A DNA stretch of 64,000 bases. Origin: Micromussa lordhowensis (Eukaryota > Cnidaria > Anthozoa > Scleractinia > Lobophylliidae). The position numbers and the translations under genes were made by a program. Positions 40,330 to 50,269 of this stretch are shown piece after piece. Numbering within the stretch: position 1 is the stretch's first letter; the number at the start of each line of letters is the position of its first letter. The DNA lies in contig OZ026595.1 in NCBI GenBank assembly GCA_964020085.1, positions 14,269,414 to 14,333,413 of the forward strand, in the 5' to 3' direction. The notes under the pieces were generated by a model. That model made no database searches, was not told the DNA's origin, and saw only the letters and a list, made by a program, of their open reading frames with translations.

Positions 40330-43300
40330 TCATTGTTGGCGTAACATTGTTGGCGCAAAATAAACAAAAGAGCTGTAATTCTTGGCGTAAAAGAAACAAA
40401 ACAGCTGTAATTGTTGGCGTAAAATAAACAAAACAGCTGTAGTTGTTGGCGTAAAATAAACAAAACAGCTGTAATTGTTGGCGCAAAATAAACAAAACAG
40501 CTGTAATTGTTGCCGTAAAATAAACAAAAGAGCTGTAATTGTTGGCGCGAAATAAACAAAACAGCTGTAATTGTTGGCGAGAAATAAACAAAACAGCTGT
40601 CACTGTTGGCGTAACATTGTTGGCGCAAAATAAACAAAACAGCTGTAATTGTTGGCGCAAAATAAACAAAACAGCTGTAATTGTTGGCGCGAAATAAACA
40701 CAACAGCTGTAATTGTTGGCGTAAAATAAACAAAACAGCTGTAATTGTTGGCGTAAAATAAACAAAACAGCTGTAATTGTTGGCGAGAAATAAACAAAAC
40801 AGCTGTAATTGTTGGCGTAAAATAAACAAAACAGCTGTAATTGTTGGCGCGAAATAAACAAAACAGCTGTAATTGTTGGCGAGAACTAACCGAAACAGCT
40901 GTCATTGTTGGCGTAACATTGTTGGCGCAAAATAAACAAAAGAGCTGTAATTGTTGCCGTAAAAGAAACAAAACAGCTGTAATTGTTGGCGTAAAATAAA
41001 CAAAACAGCTGTAATTGTTGGCGAGAACTAACCGAAACAGCTGTCATTGTTGGCGTAACATTGTTGGCGCAAAATAAACAAAAGAGCTGTAATTCTTGGC
41101 GTAAAAGAAACAAAACAGCTGTAATTGTTGGCGTAAAATAAACAAAACAGCTGTAGTTGTTGGCGTAAAATAAACAAAACAGCTGTAATTGTTGGCGCAA
41201 AATAAACAAAACAGCTGTAATTGTTGCCGTAAAATAAACAAAAGAGCTGTAATTGTTGGCGCGAAATAAACAAAACAGCTGTAATTGTTGGCGAGAAATA
41301 AACAAAACAGCTGTCACTGTTGGCGTAACATTGTTGGCGCAAAATAAACAAAACAGCTGTAATTGTTGGCGCAAAATAAACAAAACAGCTGTAATTGTTG
41401 GCGCGAAATAAACACAACAGCTGTAATTGTTGGCGTAAAATAAACAAAACAGCGGTAATTGTTGGCGTAAAATAAACAAAACAGCTGTAATTGTTGGCGA
41501 GAAATAAACAAAACAGCTGTAATTGTTGGCGTAAAATAAACAAAACAGCTGTAATTGTTGGTGAGAAATAAACAAAACAGCTGTAATTGTTGGCGTAAAA
41601 TAAACAAAACAGCTGTAATTGTTGGCGTAAAATAAACAAAACAGCTGTAATTGTTGGCGTAAAATAAACAAAACAGCTGTAATTGTTGGCGCGAAATAAA
41701 CAAAACAGCTGTAATTGTTGGCGTAAAATAAACAAAAAAGCTGTAATTGTTGGCGCGAAATAAACAAAGCAGCTGTAATTGTTGGCGAGAAATAAACAAA
41801 ACAGCTGTCATTGTTGGCGTAACATTGTTGGCGCAAAATAAACAAAACAGCTGTAATTGTTGGCGCAAAATAAACAAAACAGCTGTATTTGTTGGCGCGA
41901 AATAAACAAAACAGCTGTAATTGTTGGCGTAAAATAAACAAAACAGCTGTAATTGTTGGCGCGAAATAAACAAAACAGCTGTAATTGTTGGCGAGAACTA
42001 ACCGAAACAGCTGTCATTGTTGGCGTAACATTGTTGGCGCAAAATAAACAAAAGAGCTGTAATTCTTGGCGTAAAAGAAACAAAACAGCTGTAATTGTTG
42101 GCGTAAAATAAACAAAACAGCTGTAGTTGTTGGCGTAAAATAAACAAAACAGCTGTAATTGTTGGCGCAAAATAAACAAAACAGCTGTAATTGTTGCCGT
42201 AAAATAAACAAAAGAGCTGTAATTGTTGGCGCGAAATAAACAAAACAGCTGTAATTGTTGGCGAGAAATAAACAAAACAGCTGTCACTGTTGGCGTAACA
42301 TTGTTGGCGCAAAATAAACAAAACAGCTGTAATTGTTGGCGCAAAATAAACAAAACAGCTGTAATTGTTGGCGCGAAATAAACACAACAGCTGTAATTGT
42401 TGGCGTAAAATAAACAAAACAGCTGTAATTGTTGGCGTAAAATAAACAAAACAGCTGTAATTGTTGGCGAGAAATAAACAAAACAGCTGTAATTGTTGGC
42501 GTAAAATAAACAAAACAGCTGTAATTGTTGGCGCGAAATAAACAAAACAGCTGTAATTGTTGGCGAGAACTAACCGAAACAGCTGTCATTGTTGGCGTAA
42601 CATTGTTGGCGCAAAATAAACAAAAGAGCTGTAATTGTTGCCGTAAAAGAAACAAAACAGCTGTAATTGTTGGCGTAAAATAAACAAAACAGCTGTAATT
42701 GTTGGCGAGAACTAACCGAAACAGCTGTCATTGTTGGCGTAACATTGTTGGCGCAAAATAAACAAAAGAGCTGTAATTCTTGGCGTAAAAGAAACAAAAC
42801 AGCTGTAATTGTTGGCGTAAAATAAACAAAACAGCTGTAGTTGTTGGCGTAAAATAAACAAAACAGCTGTAATTGTTGGCGCAAAATAAACAAAACAGCT
42901 GTAATTGTTGCCGTAAAATAAACAAAAGAGCTGTAATTGTTGGCGCGAAATAAACAAAACAGCTGTAATTGTTGGCGAGAAATAAACAAAACAGCTGTCA
43001 CTGTTGGCGTAACATTGTTGGCGCAAAATAAACAAAACAGCTGTAATTGTTGGCGCAAAATAAACAAAACAGCTGTAATTGTTGGCGCGAAATAAACACA
43101 ACAGCTGTAATTGTTGGCGTAAAATAAACAAAACAGCGGTAATTGTTGGCGTAAAATAAACAAAACAGCTGTAATTGTTGGCGAGAAATAAACAAAACAG
43201 CTGTAATTGTTGGCGTAAAATAAACAAAACAGCTGTAATTGTTGGTGAGAAATAAACAAAACAGCTGTAATTGTTGGCGTAAAATAAACAAAACAGCTGT

Positions 43301-43697
43301 AATTGTTGGCGTAAAATAAACAAAACAGCTGTAATTGTTTGCGTAAAATAAACAAAACAGCTGTAATTGTTGGCGCGAAATAAACAAAACAGCTGTAATT
43401 GTTGGCGTAAAATAAACAAAAAAGCTGTAATTGTTGGCGCGAAATAAACAAAGCAGCTGTAATTGTTGGCGAGAAATAAACAAAACAGCTGTCATTGTTG
43501 GCGTAACATTGTTGGCGCAAAATAAACAAAACAGCTGTAATTGTTGGCGCAAAATAAACAAAACAGCTGTATTTGTTGGCGCGAAATAAACAAAACAGCT
43601 GTAATTGTTGGCGTAAAATAAACAAAACAGCTGTAAGTGTTGGCGAGAAATAAACAAAACAGCTGTAATTGTTGGCGAGAAATAAACAAAACAGCTG
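40330..43697. repeat. Higher-order repeat, period 1,684 bp (sub-periods 714 and 970)
   Basis: Landmarks at 40330, 41044, 42014 and 42728 alternate by 714 and 970 bp, giving two copies of a 1,684-bp block. Private variants such as TTGTAGTTGTTGGCG travel with the block. Confidence 0.85.
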
Positions 43698-44442
43698 TCA
43701 TTGTTGGCGCAAAATAAACAAAACAGCTGTCATTGTTGGCGCGAAATAAACAAAACAGCTGTCATTGTTGGCGCAAAATAAACAAAACAGCTGTAATTGT
43801 TGGCGTAAAATAAACAAAACAGCTGTAATTGTTGGCGCAAAATAAACAAAACAGCTGTTATTGATGGCGTAAAATAAACAAAACAGCTGTAATTGTTGGC
43901 GCGAAATAAACACAACAGCTGTAATTGTTGGGGAGAAATAAACAAAACAGCTGTCATTGTTGGCGTAACATTGTTGACGCAAAAAAAATAAAACAGCTGT
44001 AATTGTTGGCGTAAAATAAACAAAACAGCTGTAATTCTTGGCGCGAAATAAACAAAACAGCTGTAATTGTTGGCGTAAAATAAACAAAACAGCTGTACTT
44101 GTTGGCGTAAAATAAACAAAAGAGCTGTAATTGTTGGCGCGAAATAAACAAAACAGCTGTAATTGTTGGCGAGAAATAAACAAAACAGCTGTCATTGTTG
44201 GCGTAACATTGTTGGCGCAAAATAAACAAAACAGCTGTAATTGTTGGCGCAAAATAAACAAAACAGCTGTCATTGTTGGCGCAAAATAAACAAAACACCT
44301 GTCATTGTTGGCGCAAAATAAACAAAACAGCGGTAATTGTTGGCGCGAAATAAACAAAACAGCTGTAATTGTTGGCGCGAAATAAACAAAACAGCTGTCA
44401 TTGTTGGCGCGAAATAAACAAAACAGCTGTCATTGTTGGCGT

Positions 44443-44938
44443 TTTTTCTCAACTCATTCTCTTCGAACTTTTGTACAATTCAATGATACTTCCATACTTA
44501 TACTATTGCAATCTAGCTTGGGGTGGCACTTATAAAACGAACCTTCAAAGAATTGTAATCTTGCAGAAACGAGCGGTAAGAATAGTAAACAACTCTACCT
44601 ACGATGCTAATACTGGCCCCATCTTTAAGAAACTCGAACTCCTAAAATTTCACGACATTCATTTGTTTCAATTAGGTGTCTTTATGTTTTCATTTAAGAA
44701 CTCTACACTCCCTTCTAAGTTCAATAACCTTTTCTGTATGAACAATCAAATCCATAATTATAATACTAGGAATGCCCATTCTTTTCGCCTGCCTCTGTGT
44801 AGAACAAACACCTGACTGTTTTCAATTAATTTCCAAGGTCCAAAGTTTTACAATTCTTTGAATTCTGTCATAACTGGTTCGTCCTCATCTGCATCTTTTA
44901 AACGAAAGCTTAAAGAATTTTTGCTTAGTATGTATTAG
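44443..44938 (+). pseudogene. Reverse-transcriptase C-terminal remnant
   Basis: The frame entering from the array continues as LLYNSMILPYLYYCNLAWGG, then LQRIVILQKRAVRIV and NTRNAHSFRLP, the usual region after the RT domain in CR1/L2/jockey-like proteins. A TGA at 44813-44815 interrupts it. The same frame then continues for 40 codons (GPKFYNSLNS, SASFKRKLKEFLLSMY) to a natural stop at 44936-44938, as expected for the family's C-terminus. One nonsense change plus 5' truncation makes it non-functional. Confidence 0.85.
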
Positions 44939-45073
44939 CGTTTTTTGTATGGCTAAAATTAGATTATTTGTTAAGTATATGTGTGTGTGTTCGTGTGTGT
45001 ATCTTAAGGTTTAAGTTAGCTGTCGTAAGTCCATATTGTAATTATTTATATCAAGACCTGTTTTCTCTTAAGT

Positions 45074-45122
45074 GAGGAGACCTGACCTAGTATAAGCCCC
45101 GTGGTTTCCTTCAGGTCTCCTC
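45074..45122 (+). other. 3' UTR hairpin of LINE fragment
   Basis: GAGGAGACCTGA (45074-45085) pairs perfectly with TCAGGTCTCCTC (45111-45122) across a 25-nt loop. It sits about 110 nt before the AAT tail, where some LINE families have a stem-loop used for recognition by their reverse transcriptase. Confidence 0.6.
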
Positions 45123-45232
45123 GCCATTTCAATTTTCTTTTCTGTTTATCATATTAAGTCCTGTAAAATATTGAATATATGGCAAATAAACAAAATAATA
45201 ATAAAAAAAAAAATAATAATAATAATAATAAA

Positions 45233-45497
45233 TAAAATAAACAAAACAGCTGTCATTCTTGGCGCGAAATAAACAAAACAGCTGTCATTTTTATCGCAAA
45301 ATAAACAAAACAGCTGTAATTGTTGGCGCAAAATAAACAAAACAGCTGTAATTGTTGGAGCGAAATAAACAAAACAGCTGTCATTGTTGGCGCAAAATAA
45401 ACAAAACAGCTGTCATTGTTGGCGCGAAATAAACAAAACAGCTGTCATTGTTGGGGCAAAATAAACAAAACAGCTGTAATTGTTGGCTTAAAATAAA
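45233..45497. repeat. 32-bp minisatellite, right remnant (about 8 units)
   Basis: Array units resume after the second retrotransposon fragment in the same phase as before it. They end at 45497, where the sequence changes to non-repetitive DNA (ACTGCTACGAG). This is the only true array edge inside the window. Confidence 0.93.
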
Positions 45498-45545
45498 TAC
45501 TGCTACGAGTTTACTTTTGAATTGATCGTCGGGAACTAGGACTCA

Positions 45546-47690
45546 TCTAAGATATGAATGTTATACTTCAGATCTAAGGTATGGATGTTATACTACAGAT
45601 CTAAAGTATGGATGTTATACTACAGATCTAAGGTATGGATATTATACTACAGATCTAAAGTATGGATGTTATACTACAGATCTAAGGTATGGATGTTATA
45701 CTACAGATCTAAAGTATGGATGTTATACTACAGATCTAAAGTATGGATGTTATACTACAGATCTAAGGTATGGATGTTATACTACAGATCTAAAGTATGG
45801 ATGTTATACCACAGATCTAAAGTATGAATGTTATACTACAGATCTACGGTATGGTTGTTATACTACAGATCTCAGTAAGGTATGAATGTTATACTACAGA
45901 TCTAAAGTATGGATGTTATACTACAGATCTAAAGTATGGATGTTACACTACAGATCTAAAGTATGGATGTTATACTACAAATCTAAAGTATGGATGTTAT
46001 ACTACAGATCTAAGGTATGGATCTTATACTACAGATCTAAAGTATGGATGTTATACTACAGATCTAAGGTATGGATGTTATACTACAGATCTAAAGTATG
46101 GATCTTATACTACAGATCTAAGGTATGGATGTTATACTACAGATCTAAAGTATGGATCTTATACTACAAATCTAAAGTATGGATGTTATACTACAGATCT
46201 AAGGTATGGATCTTATACTACAGATCTAAAGTATGGATCTTATACTACAGATCTAAAGTATGGATGTTATACTACATATCTAAAGTATGGATGTTATACT
46301 ACAGATCTACGGTATGGATTTTATACTACAGATCTCAGTAAGGTATGGATGTTATACTACAGATCTACGGTATGGATGTTATACTACAGATCTAAAGTAT
46401 GGATGTTATACTACAGATCTAAAATATGGATGTTATACTACAGATCTAAAGTATGGATGTTATACTACAGATCTAAGGTATGGATGTTATACTACAGATC
46501 TAAAGTATGGATGTTATACTACAGATGTAAGGTATGGATGTTATACTACAGATCTACGGTATGGATGTTATACGACAGATCTCAGTAAGGTATGGATGTT
46601 ATACTGCAGATAAAGTATGGATGTTATACTACAGATCTAAGGTATGGATGTTATACTACAGATCTAAAGTATTGATGTTATACTACAGATCTAAAGTATG
46701 GATGTTATACTACAGATCTAAAGTATGGATGTTATACTACAGATCTAAGGTATGGATGTTATACTACATATCTAAAGTATGGATGTTATACTACGGATCT
46801 ACGGTATGGATGTTATACTACAGATCTAAGTAAGGTATGGATGTTATACTACAGATCTAAGGTATGGATGTTATACTACAGATCTAAAGTATGGATGTTA
46901 TACTGCAGATCTAAAGTATGGATGTTATACTACAGATCTAAAGTATGGATGTTATACTACAGATCTAAGGTATGGATGTTAAACTACAGATCTAAAGTAT
47001 GGATGTTATACTACAGATCTAAGGTATGGATGTTATACTACAGATCTAAGGTATGGATGTTATACTGCAGATCTACTGTATGGATGTTATACTACAGATC
47101 TCAGTAAGGTATGGATGTTATACTACAGATCTAAGGTATGGATGTTATACTACAGATCTAAAGTATGGATGTTATACTACAGATCTAAGGTATGGATGTT
47201 ATACTACAGATCTACGGTATGGATGTTATACGACAGATCTCAGTAAGGTATGGATGTTATACTGCAGATAAAGTATGGATGTTATACTACAGATCTAAGG
47301 TATGGATGTTATACTACAGATCTAAAGTATTGATGTTATACTACAGATCTAAGGTATGGATGTTATACTACAGATCTAAAGTATGGATGTTATACTACAG
47401 ATCTAAGGTATGGATGTTATACTGCAGATCTACGGTATGGGTGTTATACTACAGATCTCAGTAAGGTATGGATGTTATACTACAGATCTAAGGTATGGTT
47501 GTTATACTACAGTTATAAAGTGTGGATGTTATACTACAGATCTAAAGTAAGGATGTTACACTACAGATCTAAGGTATGGATGTTACACTACAGATCTCCG
47601 TAAGGTATGGATGTTATACTACAGATCTAAGGTACATGTTTGGATGTTATACCACAGATCTACGGTATGGATGTTATACATTCAAGGTAT
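45546..47690. repeat. 27-bp minisatellite (about 79 units)
   Basis: Tandem 27-bp units containing TATGGATGTTATACTACAG followed by ATCTAAAG or ATCTAAGG, so nearly every unit has a BglII-type AGATCT. Longer units with AGATCTCAGTAAGG or similar occur near 45869, 46332, 46578, 46826, 47097, 47237, 47456 and 47593. Because 27 is a multiple of 3, two plus frames are open and give the peptide repeats VWMLYYRSK and YGCYTTDLK. The third has TAA in each unit. Nothing supports these as real proteins. The right end decays near 47640-47690. Confidence 0.95.
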
Positions 47691-47954
47691 GGAAGTTTTA
47701 CCTCATATCAGTTTTGAGTTTTGAGTTTTTGTAATCAGAAGCTCATGCACATGGATATAATATTCTTTTAACTGTATTTACAAAAAACTTTTATGAAAAT
47801 GACAAGACGTTTTTGAAACTTAAACTAGATTCTGAGGTAGAAATAAATGGTACGTTTCTACACGGTGTCACTCTTCATTATCTAGAATACTATATCTGGC
47901 TTTAAGTTCTTCAATATCTTCTCTCCTTATCCTTCTGCTACTAGAAAACTGGAC
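47691..47954. other. Non-repetitive spacer
   Basis: AT-rich sequence between the 27-bp array and the 3' end of the minus-strand gene. I see no open frame or repeat of note. It may hold that gene's 3' UTR. Confidence 0.5.
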
Positions 47955-48298
47955 TCATATCATCACTATTTGACTTTTATCAATTTCTTGTGTCCACGGT
48001 TTTCTGTTGCCACCACTACCAACATAGGAATCTCGAAATGTTCCGTTATAAGAACCATCGAGCCAGCGAATGGTACCCATGGGTTGTCCTATTTTTTCCA
48101 CCTGTCCAATTAACGGTCGGTTGCTCCACTCCTCAATGTTCACTGCCACGTAATGGCCAACTAAAAGTTGGTCGACGTCGACAGGGGCCAGGAATGGAAC
48201 TTCACTGTCTTCTTCGATGTCTTGGATGGTACAGTCTACAGCATTGCCTGCTGGTTTCGTTGTCTTCGTCTCGGATTTTGGTATGGTCCAACGTAGAT
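47955..48298 (-). CDS. Terminal exon of an unrecognised minus-strand gene
   Basis: Open on the minus strand from a stop at 48300-48302 to TGA at 47955-47957. It encodes an acidic stretch (DCTIQDIEEDSEVPFLAPVD) followed by QLLVGHYVAVNIEEWSNRP, LIGQVEKIGQPMGTIRWLDG and a Gly/Ser-rich end. The pattern of short hydrophobic strands with VGHYVAV, IGQV and IRWLDG is what a small Tudor/chromo-like barrel would give, but I cannot name the family. The 5' edge is uncertain: an AG lies at 48299-48300 but its phase does not fit the upstream exon, so another acceptor or an extra exon is needed. Composition looks strongly coding. Confidence 0.55.
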
Positions 48299-48536
48299 CT
48301 TAGACAACAAACCATAAAGAAACACGCAGGTCAGAACTTTCAATTTGACACCCCACCAGAAAAGAACCACGCTTTGCTAAATCTTTAAGAATCAAAGAGT
48401 GTACATTAATTGTATTTATGTTTCAAAATTCATCTAAACTACAATCACCACTCGTTGAAAACTAAGATATTTTTAGATAATTAGTACCGACAGGTAATTT
48501 GCCATAACGACGTTACTGTGCATTACTAGAGCCTAC

Positions 48537-48643
48537 CTCAAGGTGATCGGAGTCGCTGTTCTCAACTTCATCTTCCTTCTCTGCCGCTCTTTCACACAGC
48601 TCCACTCTGGCAGTTGTCAATAGTGATTCTAATGGCCATTCAC
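48537..48643 (-). CDS. Internal exon of the same minus-strand gene
   Basis: A 107-nt exon bounded by CGCAG on the 5' side and GTAGGC on the 3' side (minus strand). Its only open frame reads GEWPLESLLTTARVELCERA followed by AEKEDEVENSDSDHLE, an acidic, helix-forming sequence. It starts in the phase left by the upstream exon ending at 49033 (one base carried over), which supports splicing between them. Confidence 0.55.
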
Positions 48644-48714
48644 CTGCGAAAGCTTTAGTGATGAAACGTTAACAGAAAAGTTGAAATACAGTCAAACCTG
48701 TGTAAGCAATCATC

Positions 48715-48935
48715 CAAAATGTCAAGTCTAGGTGGTCGCTTATGGCGCTTGGTCGCTTACGAGAGCTTAGACCATATTGGGTCAATATTTTGCTTCATTA
48801 GCATATGGCAAATGCAGAGACTTACACCATGCACCATGCAATGGCGAAAGCAACGTGTTATTCATATGAAAAGTCAATTTTGAGAAAAAAAATCGGTTCT
48901 TCCCACTAAGAGGTGGTCGCTTACGGGAGATTTAT
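48715..48935. repeat. Possible interspersed repeat with GGTCGCTTA motifs
   Basis: Three copies of GGTCGCTTA (near 48734, 48750 and 48915) lie in the intron, in the settings GGTGGTCGCTTATGG, TTGGTCGCTTACGAG and GGTGGTCGCTTACGGG. This looks like the edge and body of a non-coding dispersed repeat. No coding potential or clear ends were found. Confidence 0.35.
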
Positions 48936-49032
48936 TTGTTATCTTTGCTATTTATATAACAATACTAATATTGATAATAATCATAATAATAATAATACTG
49001 CAGACCATCTTTATGGTCTGTATTTTGGTTAC

Positions 49033-49200
49033 CCGCTGTATTCTGACTGTCGATTTCCTCTTGAGTTTTCTTAATCCACTCTTCCTACTCGTCAATACAG
49101 TCCTGTGGCATCCAATTAGAATAAGTGTCCCTTAGGTGCCTGCTGAACAGTGGAACTTTCATTTCCTCAAACGACGACTCGACCACTCTCGGTTGACCAG
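49033..49200 (-). pseudogene. Internal exon with an in-frame stop
   Basis: Emerges from the N gap and reads GQPRVVESSFEEMKVPLFSR, then HLRDTYSNWMPQDCIDE, then TAG (complement of 49085-49087), then EEWIKKTQEEIDSQNTAG, before a GTAACC donor. The text on both sides of the stop is equally protein-like and a CAG-to-TAG change would explain it. Either the gene copy is dead, the stop is an assembly or base error, or splicing avoids it. The family is not recognised. Confidence 0.5.
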
Positions 49201-49400
49201 NNNNNNNNNNNNNNNNNNNNNNNNNNNNNNNNNNNNNNNNNNNNNNNNNNNNNNNNNNNNNNNNNNNNNNNNNNNNNNNNNNNNNNNNNNNNNNNNNNNN
49301 NNNNNNNNNNNNNNNNNNNNNNNNNNNNNNNNNNNNNNNNNNNNNNNNNNNNNNNNNNNNNNNNNNNNNNNNNNNNNNNNNNNNNNNNNNNNNNNNNNNN
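49201..49400. other. Assembly gap of 200 N
   Basis: Exactly 200 Ns, a common placeholder for a gap of unknown size. It falls between coding exons of the minus-strand gene, so exon sequence is probably missing. Confidence 0.98.
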
Positions 49401-49649
49401 TTGGAAGATCTTCAAAGATGGGGAATTTTGATTGATCAACAGAAATCCACTCTGTCGATGTGGACTTCTTTTTGAACGAAAATCTCACTCCTTCCCCTTG
49501 AACTTCAAATTTAAATTGGTATGACTTTAGGTGCCCGTGAAGGTCAGGAATGAACCCATCTATCCAGTCTCGTACATCGTAAAGATGGTCAAGCATTTCT
49601 GCTTCAAAAGACCCAATTGGTACGTAGAGTTTGAACTTAAAATTAAGAC
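49401..49649 (-). CDS. Exon 2 of the minus-strand gene (runs into the gap)
   Basis: Starts after CATCAAG and reads LNFKFKLYVPIGSFEAEM, DHLYDVRDWIDGFIPDLHGH, LKSYQFKFEVQGEGVRFSFK, then EWISVDQSKFPIFEDLP, where the 200-N gap begins. Its first two bases complete the codon started by exon 1 (ends in phase 1), giving GSG-LNFKF across the junction. It has alternating hydrophobic strands and no recognised domain. The intron-exon boundary of this exon is duplicated in inverted orientation at 53955-54120. Confidence 0.6.
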
Positions 49650-49776
49650 CTTGATGAAGCACAATCTTTGTTATTTACTATGTTAAAATATTTCTGGCGG
49701 CACTGCAAAAGTACCCCGTCGAGAGCCCAAAATGTGAAGGGTACTTTGACACGAGGAGACACTATGAAACGAACAA
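49611..49776 (-). repeat. Inverted duplicate, copy A (intron plus exon-2 edge)
   Basis: Read on the minus strand this matches the plus strand at 53955-54120 over about 166 nt, including CAAAGTACCCTTCACATTTT, GTGCCGCCAGAA and AAGGTCTTAATTTTAAGTTC. Roughly four of five bases agree by eye. It spans the intron 3' end and the first bases of exon 2. Confidence 0.85.
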
Positions 49777-49981
49777 GCGCTAGTGTATGAACACAGTATT
49801 TTACACAAACTTTAGCTGGCTTCTTTAAAAGAGAGTTCTTCAAATTTCTGTGGGGATGGATGATAATTTTATACATTCTTTCGTGAAATAAAATTATATC
49901 TCTTGAACAATATGTCATTAAAACAAGTTATAAATAAAAGCGATCATCTTTCAGTTTGCTCGAGATGATTATAAAACTTAC

Positions 49982-50144
49982 CCGATCCTTGAACTATCTG
50001 CTTGACTAGGACAATCTTGCACTCGATTGTAGAGTCTAGCAATATCCTGAATACTATTTTTACCTTGTTGACCATGTGATTGATAGCGTTGTTTACTCTA
50101 AATGTGGCAAGACGAAGATGCGAGCAAAGGTCGTATGTTGACAT
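49982..50144 (-). CDS. First coding exon of the minus-strand gene
   Basis: Begins with ATG at 50144 and reads MSTYDLCSHLRLATFRVNNA, INHMVNKVKIVFRILLDST, IECKIVLVKQIVQGS. It ends in a consensus donor GTAAGT (complement of 49976-49981) after 163 nt, leaving phase 1. The protein start is rich in Val/Ile/Lys. I do not recognise it. Together with the downstream exons it makes a gene of about 2.2 kb with introns of roughly 330, 390 and 240 nt. Confidence 0.6.
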
Positions 50145-50269
50145 TCCTGAAGTTTGTCACTATACGTTTGCGTGACAGTTGCGCACTGGTACTGGCAGAC
50201 CTGGTAAGCTCGTGTTATGATTGTCAGTATTAGATAATACTGAAAGTTCTAAGTTCTTATTTTTTCGCC

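Larger units (their letters stand above)
38607..44441. repeat. 32-bp minisatellite, middle block (about 180 units)
   Basis: The same 32-bp array resumes immediately right of the LINE, starting with the duplicated target site, and runs to the next insertion at 44442. It has the same unit types and the 14-bp short unit. A variant with AACTAACCGAAACAG is specific to this block (40315, 40889, 41031, 41999, 42571 and 42713). Confidence 0.96.
44442..45232 (+). mobile_element. 5'-truncated CR1/L2-like LINE 3' fragment
   Basis: Insertion within the 32-bp array. It contains only the end of a reverse-transcriptase ORF and a 3' UTR. The UTR has a GT-rich stretch (44978-45000), a perfect 12-bp hairpin (45074-45085 with 45111-45122) and an A/T-rich AAT tail. 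Left and right array halves join in perfect unit phase (GGCG then TAAAATAAAC) and no target-site duplication is visible. Fragment structure is typical of CR1/L2/Rex-type elements. The exact clade is not determined. Confidence 0.85.

Noticed and set aside
25..45340. Dozens of minus-strand open frames of 60-422 residues with the repeated text LQLFCLFCANNYSCFVYF, and some plus-strand ones (MLAQNKQNSCHCW).
   Set aside because: They are translations of the 32-bp tandem unit. All three frames give the same peptide, starts and stops come from a single polymorphic base, and there are no promoter, splice or domain features.
1..45497. CRISPR-like array (short repeats at regular spacing).
   Set aside because: Units are directly adjacent with no unique spacers, the locus is eukaryotic, and no cas genes are present.
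1..45497. Telomeric repeat or CENP-B box in the array.
   Set aside because: No TTAGGG runs, and the unit does not fit the CENP-B box pattern (no TTCG...CGGGA).
45558..47464. Plus-strand frames encoding VWMLYYRSK or YGCYTTDLK repeats up to 254 residues.
   Set aside because: Direct result of a 27-bp unit being a multiple of 3. Two frames are equally open and repeatedly shift at the longer units.
49136..49662. Continuous frames across the 200-N gap.
   Set aside because: The Ns are placeholders. Frame and distance across the gap are unknown.
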